A stretch of DNA of 54,562 nucleotides from Gemmatimonadota bacterium (lineage in GTDB: Bacteria > Gemmatimonadota > Gemmatimonadetes > Gemmatimonadales > Gemmatimonadaceae): assembly GCA_947462095.1 (NCBI GenBank), contig CANHNQ010000007.1:1-54562 (forward strand), read 5' to 3'. A program made the translations under genes and the position numbers. Under the pieces are notes generated by a model. It was not told the DNA's origin. It searched no databases and saw only the letters and a program-made list of their open reading frames with translations. Below, one piece after another: positions 42,203 through 49,847 of this stretch (position 1 is its first letter; every line of letters begins with the position of its first letter).

Positions 42203-42802
42203 CTACGCGAAACGCTTCGCGACTTCTGCCCAGTTCACCACGTTCCAGTACGCGCCGAGATAATCCGCACGACGGTTCTGGTACTTGAGATAGTAGGCGT
42301 GTTCCCACACGTCGCAGCCGAGCAGCGCGTGCTTCCCTTCCATCAGCGGGTTGTCCTGGTTCGGCGTGCTCATGATGGACAGCGCGCCGTTCGTGGACAC
42401 CAGCCACGCCCACCCCGAACCGAAGCGGCCAATGCCGGCGGCCTGGAACTGCTCCTTGAACGCGGCGAAGGATCCGAACGCCTTCGTGATCGCCTCGGCC
42501 AGCGCGCCCGTCGGCTCACCGCCGGCATTCGGCGCCATTGTCTGCCAGAACAGCGAGTGGTTCCAGTGACCGCCGCCGTTGTTACGGACCGCCGTGCGCA
42601 CCGCTTCCGGCACCTCGTTGATCTTGCTGCACAGCTCGTCGATCGACCACGACGCCAGTTCCGGCGCCTTCTCGATCGCGGCATTCAGGTTCGTGACGTA
42701 CGCCTGATGATGCTTGCCATGATGAATGTTCATGGTCTGCGCATCGATATGCGGCTCGAGCGCCTCGGGCGCGTACGGCAGCGGCGGAAGAACGTGGGCC
42801 AT
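42203..42802 (-). CDS. sodA: Superoxide dismutase, Mn-type
   Basis: The protein has 199 residues. It converts superoxide to peroxide and oxygen. The four metal ligands are visible: His27 in MNIHHGKHH, His82 in [10 protein letters not shown], and Asp164 and His168 in [12 protein letters not shown]. The outer-sphere Gln of Mn-type enzymes is present at residue 149 in [10 protein letters not shown], with Gly at 77, which favours Mn over Fe. There is no signal peptide, so it acts in the cytoplasm. AAGGAG 9 bases upstream fixes the ATG at 42802; the open frame continues upstream without a plausible start. The dedA gene lies just upstream on the same strand. Confidence 0.96.
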   Translation of the reverse strand: MAHVLPPLPYAPEALEPHIDAQTMNIHHGKHHQAYVTNLNAAIEKAPELASWSIDELCSKINEVPEAVRTAVRNNGGGHWNHSLFWQTMAPNAGGEPTGALAEAITKAFGSFAAFKEQFQAAGIGRFGSGWAWLVSTNGALSIMSTPNQDNPLMEGKHALLGCDVWEHAYYLKYQNRRADYLGAYWNVVNWAEVAKRFA

Positions 42803-42864
42803 GACAACGACTCCTTCGGTATGACGTGAGTACGACACGAATTCGAACGATCGGAAGCGGCGCG

Positions 42865-43500
42865 TCAGGCCCGTGCCTGCGCCCCGCGATTGCGCCACCA
42901 GGCGATCAGGCCCGGCAGAATCGACAGGAATACGACCACGAGAATCACCTTCTCGACATGCTTGGCGACACCGGACACCGTCTTCGCAAGCACGTAGCCC
43001 GTGAGGAGCATGCTCCAGATCCACAACACGCCCCCGAACACGTTGTACGCAAGAAACGATGCGTAGCGCATCTGGCCGACACCGGCCACCACGGGCGCGA
43101 ACGTCCGCACGATCGGCATGAAGCGCGCGATAATGATCGTCTTGCCGCCATGCTTCTCGTAGAACGCTTGCGCCTTCAGCAGGTGGTCCTTGTGAAAGAA
43201 CAGCGAGTTCTCGCGGGTAAAGATACGCGGGCCGGTAGCCTTGCCCACGTGATAGCCCACGGTGTCGCCGACCACGGCCGCCACCGTGAGAATCAGCCCC
43301 AGCAGCCAGATGTTCAGGCCGAAGGCCTGGTCCGCCGCCAGCAGCCCCGCCGTCACGAGGAGCGAATCACCGGGGAGAAAAAAGCCGACCAGCAACCCCG
43401 TCTCAGCAAAAATGATGATGGTCAGTCCGACGTATCCGGCCCACTGTACCAGGGCAGGGAGGTCACGAAGCTTGTGGTAGAATTCGGTCAGAAATTCCAA
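42865..43500 (-). CDS. DedA-family membrane protein
   Basis: The protein has 211 residues, typical of DedA. Signatures are the loop [18 protein letters not shown] with the conserved acidic residue and the FLPGD motif, [17 protein letters not shown], the [28 protein letters not shown] stretch with the conserved Arg residues, and a hydrophobic C-terminal third. DedA proteins act in the inner membrane in lipid-carrier flipping and proton-motive-force balance. The start is TTG at 43500, the only start near the first conserved segment; GGAT lies 8 bases upstream. It is 62 bases upstream of sodA on the same strand. The intergenic 43501-43659 holds no gene. Confidence 0.92.
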   Translation of the reverse strand: MEFLTEFYHKLRDLPALVQWAGYVGLTIIIFAETGLLVGFFLPGDSLLVTAGLLAADQAFGLNIWLLGLILTVAAVVGDTVGYHVGKATGPRIFTRENSLFFHKDHLLKAQAFYEKHGGKTIIIARFMPIVRTFAPVVAGVGQMRYASFLAYNVFGGVLWIWSMLLTGYVLAKTVSGVAKHVEKVILVVVFLSILPGLIAWWRNRGAQARA

Positions 43501-43659
43501 GCAGATATCCGGATACAGACGGGAACGGAAAGCGCGCGACGTGGGAAGCAGGCGGAAAGGTCGATGGGCGTGCCGTTGCGGTCAACCGCCGCCCCGAACA
43601 CCGCCGAGCGGGTGATCGCGAGCTGGCCGCCGTCTCGGTTCTCGAGGTAGCTTCCGCCC

Positions 43660-46401
43660 GTGCCCGTCGCCTCCCACGAGTCCCGCCCGGATCACCGGAT
43701 CCCGCTCCGGATCTATGTGGTCTCCCACACCCATTGGGATCGGGAGTGGTACCACACCGCCGCGCGCTTTCGGCAACGGCTCGTCCCCCTGCTGGATGCG
43801 GTGCTCGAGCGAACCGTCGAGGGCGAGTCCTTCCTGCTCGACGGCCAGGCGATCACGCTGCTCGACTATCTGACCGTGCGCCCAGACCGAGAACAGGCGC
43901 TCGGTGCGCGGCTGCGATCGGGAGCGCTCGAGGCCGGTCCGTGGTTCGTCCTTGCCGACAATCTCATCCCGTCCGGCGAAGCGATCCTGCGGAATCTCGA
44001 AGCCGGGCGCCGCGTACTGCGCCGCTTCGGCGCCGCGGCCCCACCGGTCGCGTATTGTCCCGATACGTTCGGGCATCCCGCCGCGTTGCCCGCGGTGGCG
44101 GCCGGATACGGCTTTCCCGTCGCCATCGTCTGGCGCGGGGCCGGCGGCACCGCCCATCCCGCCTCCGACGCCTTCCGGTGGGAATCCGCGGATGGCTCCT
44201 CGGTCGTGGTGCATCATCTCCCGCCCGACGGGTACGAATACGGAAGCGCGTTGCCCGCGGCCGCCGACGCCGCGGCAACCCGATGGAGGCGCATGCACGC
44301 GGTGCTGGCGAGGCGGAATCGCACCGGCGTCGTGCTGCTGCTGAACGGTGCCGATCACCACGCGCTGCAGCCCGACGTCGGGGACGCTGTCGATGCGCTC
44401 CGTAAGGTGGCGGCCGACGAGGCGACGCTCACGCGCGCCTCCTTGTCCGCGTTTGTCGAGCACTTCGGCGCCGCCGGTCGTGTCGCACCGCTCCCGGTGG
44501 TGCAGGGTGAACTGCGGGACTCGTACGGCTACACCTGGACGCTGGGGGGAACGCTCGGCACACGCGCACACCAGAAGCGCCGCAACGCGAGGCTCGAACG
44601 GGCCCTACTCCGTGACGTGGAGCCCTGGCTGGTACTCGCCTGGCTGCACTCGGCGGCGGTCCGCGCACGCCGCACGGCACACGACGGCACACTCACGCTG
44701 GCGCAGTTACCGGCGCTCCTGAACGTCGCGTGGCAGGGGTTGTTGGAGACACATCCGCACGACACGCTGTGCGGTTGTTCCGTTGATGCCGTTGCGCGCG
44801 CGATGGACGCACGCCAGGAGAGTGTCCGGTCGCAGGTGCAGGGGCTGCGCGAGGCGGCGTTGCAACTCGCCGTGCAGCACGATGTGGTCGCGGCCCGATC
44901 GCGGGCGATCACACCGGGAGTGAGCCCGCTCATCGTGGTGCGCAATCGGGCAGCCACGCTCCGTGGCGGCCTCGCGGAGCTTCAACTGCTCGAGACCCTC
45001 GGTGATGTCGCGGTCGGCCCGGCCGGGGCCGATGCGCTGCCGCTGGTGCTGAGTGACCAGGCCGCCCCGCCGCATCTCGCGGGTATCGCGCTGCAGTCTC
45101 TCTCGTCGCGGGTCGAACATCGCCGGCGGGAATCGCCACAGCACTATCCCGACAACGATCTGGTGCGCGTGCACCGGGTGGTTGCGTGGATACCGCCGGT
45201 CCCCGCGCACGGGCTCCGGGTTCTCGGTGGAGCAGGCGGCGAGGAGGTCGGCCCCCCGCCCGCGGTGCGCGTCTCAGAATCCGCGTCGGGCATCACCCTC
45301 GACAACGACCTCCTGCGTGTCACGGTTCACGAAGGGCAGGTCACGCTCGCGCAGCACGGGCGTTGCATCGCTGACGCCCTCACGATCGAGAGCATCATCG
45401 ACCGGGGGGACAGCTACACGCCATCCTTGCGCGGGACGCCGGAACGGCTCACCTGCATCGGCGCGCGGCTGCTGCATCGTGGGCCGCTGCGCGCCGCCGT
45501 CCGACTGCGTTGGGCATCCTCGGTGCGCGACATTCGCCTCCACACCACGCTCGTGCTCGACGCGAACGCCGACGTGCTCCGCTGTGAGGTGCAGGGCGTG
45601 AACCAACGTGGCGATCACCGGCTGCAGCTCACGTGGCGCACCGGCTTTGCCCACGCCATCACGCGAGCCGACGCGGCCTTCGGTCCCGTCGTGCGTCACG
45701 TCGCGCGTGCGCCGGACAGCACCGAGACCAACGCGAACAAGACGGGAGGCATGAAAGAGACGGTCGTCCCGACCATGCCGATGCATCGCTGGGCCACCCA
45801 GGCACACCACGGCGCGTGCGTCACCCTGTTTGCCGATGGCCTCGCCGAGGCCGAGTCCAGGCCCGGCGCGCTGTCGATCACGCTCGTGCGCGCGGTCGGT
45901 GAGCTCTCACGTGCCGACCTACCTGAGCGTCCGGGCCACGCTGGATGGCCGTCACCCACACCCGACGCGCAGTGCCTCGGGCGCTTCGGTGCGCGACTCG
46001 GCGTGATGCTCCATCCGGATGGCCCCGGCGTTGAACAGCACGTGAGCCGCGCGGCCGACGCGTTGTTGCTGCCGCTCGTCGGCGGCACGTGGCGAGACCT
46101 CGAAGTCGCGCCCGCGCCCGCGGCCGCCCAACGGGCTGGGCCGGCGCTGCACGGCGCCGGGCTCGAAGCCTCCGCCGTGACCCTGGCGCAACACGACGAC
46201 GGCATCATCCTGCGCGCGGTGAATCTCACGGGGGCGACCGTGCATGGGCACTGGATGCTGCCGCACGATGGACCGTGGATCGTGACCCGCTGCCGCCTCG
46301 ACGAAACACCGCTCGACACAGCGCAACCGGTCGGCGCGCGCATCGACTTTGTCGCGGGGCCGAGAGCGATCGTGTCCCTGCACGTCGCCGCGGCACGCTG
46401 A
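43660..46401 (+). CDS. Glycoside hydrolase family 38 (alpha-mannosidase-like) enzyme, cytoplasmic
   Basis: The protein has 913 residues. The GH38 N-terminal domain is clear: YVVSHTHWDREWY (metal ligands His23 and/or His25 and Asp27) and the nucleophile Asp135 in AYCPDTFGHPAALP, then a helical middle (LLETHPHDTLCGCSVDAVARAM with a further metal-ligand-like HPHD) and long beta-rich C-terminal domains. It resembles alpha-mannosidases or mannosylglycerate hydrolases that release mannose from oligosaccharides. No signal peptide is present, so it should act on imported glycans in the cytoplasm. The GTG at 43660 is used; it overlaps a TAGCTTCC promoter-like box 4 bases upstream (43648-43655), and GAGG lies further up. 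It is followed by convergent permease genes 21 bases downstream. Confidence 0.92.
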   Translation: MPVASHESRPDHRIPLRIYVVSHTHWDREWYHTAARFRQRLVPLLDAVLERTVEGESFLLDGQAITLLDYLTVRPDREQALGARLRSGALEAGPWFVLADNLIPSGEAILRNLEAGRRVLRRFGAAAPPVAYCPDTFGHPAALPAVAAGYGFPVAIVWRGAGGTAHPASDAFRWESADGSSVVVHHLPPDGYEYGSALPAAADAAATRWRRMHAVLARRNRTGVVLLLNGADHHALQPDVGDAVDALRKVAADEATLTRASLSAFVEHFGAAGRVAPLPVVQGELRDSYGYTWTLGGTLGTRAHQKRRNARLERALLRDVEPWLVLAWLHSAAVRARRTAHDGTLTLAQLPALLNVAWQGLLETHPHDTLCGCSVDAVARAMDARQESVRSQVQGLREAALQLAVQHDVVAARSRAITPGVSPLIVVRNRAATLRGGLAELQLLETLGDVAVGPAGADALPLVLSDQAAPPHLAGIALQSLSSRVEHRRRESPQHYPDNDLVRVHRVVAWIPPVPAHGLRVLGGAGGEEVGPPPAVRVSESASGITLDNDLLRVTVHEGQVTLAQHGRCIADALTIESIIDRGDSYTPSLRGTPERLTCIGARLLHRGPLRAAVRLRWASSVRDIRLHTTLVLDANADVLRCEVQGVNQRGDHRLQLTWRTGFAHAITRADAAFGPVVRHVARAPDSTETNANKTGGMKETVVPTMPMHRWATQAHHGACVTLFADGLAEAESRPGALSITLVRAVGELSRADLPERPGHAGWPSPTPDAQCLGRFGARLGVMLHPDGPGVEQHVSRAADALLLPLVGGTWRDLEVAPAPAAAQRAGPALHGAGLEASAVTLAQHDDGIILRAVNLTGATVHGHWMLPHDGPWIVTRCRLDETPLDTAQPVGARIDFVAGPRAIVSLHVAAAR

Positions 46402-46422
46402 GTCGCGCGACCGCCCGTCAGG

Positions 46423-47256
46423 TCACGCGCCGCGATCGCCCAGCGCGTCGCCGACCAACGTGCACGCCACGACGGTGATCACCAGCGCGATACCGGGCAC
46501 CAAGGCAATCCACGGGGCGACCATGAGCCACTCGCGACCCCCGGCGATCATGTTCCCCCAGCTGGAGGCCGGCGGCTGAATCCCGAGTCCGAGAAAGGAG
46601 AGCCCGCTCTCCAGCAGAATCGCGTTGCCGATGCCGAGCGTGATCGCCACCAGCGCACTGCCCAGCGCGTTCGGCAGCACGTGGCGCCGCAACAGGCGCC
46701 ACGACGGCACCCCAAGCGCATGGGCGCCCTCCACGAACGCCAGCGCCCGAACCCCCTGCACGTCGGCGCGGACGAGGCGCATCACGGACATCCACCCGGT
46801 CAGACTGAGCACCGTGATCACCACGCCCAGCCCCGGCCCCCAGAGTGACGCGATCACCAGCAGCAACACCAGCCGGGGAATCGCCAGCAGCGCGTCACCG
46901 AGGGCAACGATGGCCCGATCCGCGACGCCGCCCCGCCAGCCGGCAAGCGCCCCGAGCAGAATGCCCAAGGCGCCGCTGAGCGCCGAACCGGTTACGCCAA
47001 CGCCCAGGGAAATACGGGCGCCCGTCCACACGCGCACCAGTACATCGCGACCGAAGGCATCGGTGCCCAGCAGATGCCAGACGCCGCGTCCGTCACGCGA
47101 GAAGGGCGGCACCAGCCGAGTGGCCAGCACATCACCGATATCGCGCGCGCCGTCCGCCGCGAACAGCGGCACCAGTATCGCCGCCAACGTCAATGCGGCC
47201 AGGACGCCGGCCGCCAAGGGCAACGTCCGCCCGCGGCTGACGTCGGCCGCCGTCAC
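46423..47256 (-). CDS. Dpp/Opp-type ABC transporter permease (DppC-like)
   Basis: The protein has 277 residues with about six hydrophobic helices. An HLLGTDAFGRDVLVRVWTGARISL segment, characteristic of DppC/OppC, precedes the transmembrane core; the EAA loop reads EGAHALGVPSWRLLRRHVLPNA, and SGLSFLGLGIQPPASSWGNM closes the family signature. It forms the inner-membrane channel with the DppB-like protein, which is coupled by a four-base GTGA overlap. GTG at 47256 is the start. No ATPase genes (DppD/F type) are visible in the window. Such permeases carry peptides or, in some bacteria, oligosaccharides; the adjacent lyase and mannosidase suggest oligosaccharides here. Confidence 0.94.
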   Translation of the reverse strand: MTAADVSRGRTLPLAAGVLAALTLAAILVPLFAADGARDIGDVLATRLVPPFSRDGRGVWHLLGTDAFGRDVLVRVWTGARISLGVGVTGSALSGALGILLGALAGWRGGVADRAIVALGDALLAIPRLVLLLVIASLWGPGLGVVITVLSLTGWMSVMRLVRADVQGVRALAFVEGAHALGVPSWRLLRRHVLPNALGSALVAITLGIGNAILLESGLSFLGLGIQPPASSWGNMIAGGREWLMVAPWIALVPGIALVITVVACTLVGDALGDRGA

Positions 47257-48233
47257 GTCGGCCGCCGGCGCGGATCGAGCCGCAGCAGCAGAAGATCCGC
47301 CAGCAGATTCGCCGTGACCACGGCTCCCGCGTAGACCAACGTCAGGCCGAGCACCACCGGATAGTCACGCGCTGCAATCGCCGACAACATCGTGCGTCCG
47401 AGGCCGGGCCACGCGAATACCTGTTCCACGAACACTGAACCGGCGATCACCCCCGGCAGCGTGAGACCGAACAGCACCACCAGCGGCGTCAGCGCGTTCC
47501 GCAGCACGTGCGCGCGCTCCACCTCACCGCGCGACAACCCGCGGGCGAACGCCGCGGGCACGTGCGGCGCGGCGGCCGCGTCCTTGAGCGAGCGGCGCGC
47601 AAAACGCGACACACCGGCGGCGCCCGGCAATGAGAGCACCGTGAGGGGGAGCACGGCGTGACGCCATCGGTCCATCCACCCGATCGCGGCAGGGTCGGCC
47701 GCCGGGTCCTGCATGCCAAACGCCGGCAGGCGCAGCCACTCGGGGAGCCCGAGCCACACTACGCCGGAGGTGAAGAGCGTGACCATCGCCAACGCCAGCC
47801 AGAAGCTCGGCGCGGCGTAGAGCGCCGTCGTGATCGCCGTGAGCGTGCGGTCGGTGCGTCGCGACGCACGCAGCGCCTGCAGCATCCCCAGCAGCGTACC
47901 GATCAGAAAGCTCGCCAACAGCGACACGCCGCCGAGAAACAGCGACACCGGCAAGGCGGTGGCGATCACCTGCGTAACGGGTTCGGCACGCACCAGACTC
48001 TCGCCCAGCTCCCCGCGCAGCACGCCACCGACCCAGTGCGCATATTGCACCGGCAGCGGGGCATCCAGCCCCAACGTGGTCCGCTGTCGGGCCGCCTCGT
48101 CGGCCGACGCCGTCGGGGAGATCAGCAACGTCGCCGGATCACCCGGCGCCAGATGGATCAGCGCGAAGGTGATGGTGGTAACGAGCCAGAGCAGCAGGAG
48201 CGCGTCCAACACGCGCGACGTGAGACGGTGCAC
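47253..48233 (-). CDS. Dpp/Opp-type ABC transporter permease (DppB-like)
   Basis: The protein has 326 residues with about six helices. It begins MHRLTSRVLDALLLLWLVTT with TM1 followed by HLAPGDPATLL, the usual DppB/OppB start, then HWVGGVLRGELGESLV, the EAA-like loop (AAFARGLSRGEVERAHVLRNALTPLV) and a final FVEQVFAWPGLGRTMLSAI, a strong family signature. GTG at 48233 is the start. That codon lies only 6 bases from the divergent start of the binding-protein gene at 48240, so the two promoters must lie within each other's coding sequence or a shared start zone. It is upstream of the DppC-like gene in a two-gene operon. Confidence 0.94.
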   Translation of the reverse strand: MHRLTSRVLDALLLLWLVTTITFALIHLAPGDPATLLISPTASADEAARQRTTLGLDAPLPVQYAHWVGGVLRGELGESLVRAEPVTQVIATALPVSLFLGGVSLLASFLIGTLLGMLQALRASRRTDRTLTAITTALYAAPSFWLALAMVTLFTSGVVWLGLPEWLRLPAFGMQDPAADPAAIGWMDRWRHAVLPLTVLSLPGAAGVSRFARRSLKDAAAAPHVPAAFARGLSRGEVERAHVLRNALTPLVVLFGLTLPGVIAGSVFVEQVFAWPGLGRTMLSAIAARDYPVVLGLTLVYAGAVVTANLLADLLLLRLDPRRRPT

Positions 48234-48239
48234 GTGAGG

Positions 48240-49847
48240 ATGATGCCTCGTGGCGCGAGGACGTCAACCCGCGCGCGACCGCGGATCGCGGCGGTGCTCG
48301 CGGCCGCGTCGCTCCTGAGCGCCGTCGCGTGTGGCCGCCCCGCCCGCCCCGCTGGTACGATCGTAATGGCCTCCGGCGCCGATCTCGAGTCCGGAAATCC
48401 GCTGCTCACGGTGCATCCCCTCTCTCGGCAGCTGCAGCGGCACGCCCTCTTTGTCACCCTCGTGAAGTTGGATACCGCCCTCCAAGCGGAGCCCTATCTG
48501 GCCCGCGCGTGGCAATGGGATGCGTCTCGTCGGGCGGTCACCTTCGCACTCACCACCGCCCTCTCATGGCACGACGGGGCACCAACCACCGCCGCCGACG
48601 TCGCCTTCACCATCTCCGCGGCGCGCGATACGCTGCTTGGATCTCCGCGGGCTGGCGATGTCGCGGTCATGGACAGCGTCCTCGCGCTGAACGACAGCAC
48701 GTTGCGCATCGTCTTTCATGATCCCCGCACGGCGCTCCCGACCGTGCTCGCCGAACTCCCCATCGTCCCGCAACATCTGCTCGACAGCGTCCCCCGTGCG
48801 CGGTGGCGCGCCCACCCCTTCTCGACCGCGCCCGTGGGGAACGGTCCGTTTCGGTTCGTCTCCCGTACCGCCGGCCGGCAGTGGCGCTTCGCGCGCAACG
48901 ACGACTTCCCCTTGCTGCTCGGCGGTCCGCCGAACGCCCGGCACATCGTGGTCGCCGTTGTCGATGAGGCCACCACAAAGTTCGCCGGGTTGGTCAGCGG
49001 TGAGCTCGATGTGGCCGGCGTCTCGCCGACCATGGCGCGACTCGTGGAGCGCGACCCGTCGCTCATGCTCATGACGCCCCCCGCGCTCTTCTCCACGGTG
49101 TTGGCGTTCAATACCACCCGTGCGCCGTTCGACGATCCCCGCGTGCGCCGCGCGCTCAGTCTGTCCATCGATCGCGTACGCCTGGTGCGCGCCGCCGTCG
49201 CGGGCTACGGCACGCCGGCCAGCGGGGCCATACCCCCGGGGCTCCCGTTCTCGACCGACAACGCGCCGGCGCTCGACACGCGGATGGCCGATGCGTTGCT
49301 CGACGCAGCAGGATGGACACGCGCGCACGTCGGTGGCGTGCGCGCGCGACGTGGCGTACCGCTGCAGGTCACGCTGCTCACCGTGGGCGGCGGGGACATG
49401 GCGGTCGAGCAACTCGTGCAGGCCGACCTTGCGGCGCGTGGCGTCGCGCTCACCCTGCGCGTGATGGAACTCTCCACGTTCCTTGCCACCGTGCGCGCGC
49501 CCGTCAAACAGTTTGATGTCGCCATCACCGGTATTCCCGGCGACATCGCCATGGGGCACCTGTCGGCGCTGTTCGCGTCCGCCCAGCGCGGCGGCGCGCT
49601 CGACTACACCGGGCTACACACCGCATCGCTCGACGCCAGCCTCACCGCCGCACGAGCGGCCGCGCCCGACGCCGCCGCCGCGGCGTGGCGCGCGGTCGCG
49701 GCACACCTCGATACCGTCATGCCGGTCGTCTGGCTCTTCCACGCGCGCGGGGTGCAAGGGCGCTCGCGGAAGCTCGACGGGGTGCGAATGGACCTGCGCG
49801 GCGAACTCGTGTCCATCGCGCGATGGACACGACAGGACACCCCATGA
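48240..49847 (+). CDS. Dpp/Opp-type periplasmic binding protein (SBP family 5)
   Basis: The protein has 535 residues. A signal peptide ends near AVAC (Cys31; the lipobox is imperfect). The family 5 fold is shown by HPLSRQLQRHALFVTLVKLDT, LARAWQWDASRRAVTFALTT, LSWHDGAPTTAADVAFT (the usual WHDG..T..DV motif), FNTTRAPFDDPRVRRALSLSIDR and AGYGTPASGAIPPGLPF. It binds peptides or oligosaccharides and delivers them to the divergent DppB/DppC-like permeases. Two ATGs (48240, 48243) are adjacent; GAGG lies just upstream. The frame is open far upstream to 47658, but that part is antisense to the permease. Its stop overlaps the start of the heparinase-like gene by four bases (ATGA), so uptake and lyase are coupled. 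Confidence 0.92.
   Translation: MMPRGARTSTRARPRIAAVLAAASLLSAVACGRPARPAGTIVMASGADLESGNPLLTVHPLSRQLQRHALFVTLVKLDTALQAEPYLARAWQWDASRRAVTFALTTALSWHDGAPTTAADVAFTISAARDTLLGSPRAGDVAVMDSVLALNDSTLRIVFHDPRTALPTVLAELPIVPQHLLDSVPRARWRAHPFSTAPVGNGPFRFVSRTAGRQWRFARNDDFPLLLGGPPNARHIVVAVVDEATTKFAGLVSGELDVAGVSPTMARLVERDPSLMLMTPPALFSTVLAFNTTRAPFDDPRVRRALSLSIDRVRLVRAAVAGYGTPASGAIPPGLPFSTDNAPALDTRMADALLDAAGWTRAHVGGVRARRGVPLQVTLLTVGGGDMAVEQLVQADLAARGVALTLRVMELSTFLATVRAPVKQFDVAITGIPGDIAMGHLSALFASAQRGGALDYTGLHTASLDASLTAARAAAPDAAAAAWRAVAAHLDTVMPVVWLFHARGVQGRSRKLDGVRMDLRGELVSIARWTRQDTP

Noticed and set aside
47658..48239. Upstream extension of the family 5 binding-protein frame
   Set aside because: It lies opposite the DppB-like permease, and a signal peptide begins at 48240.
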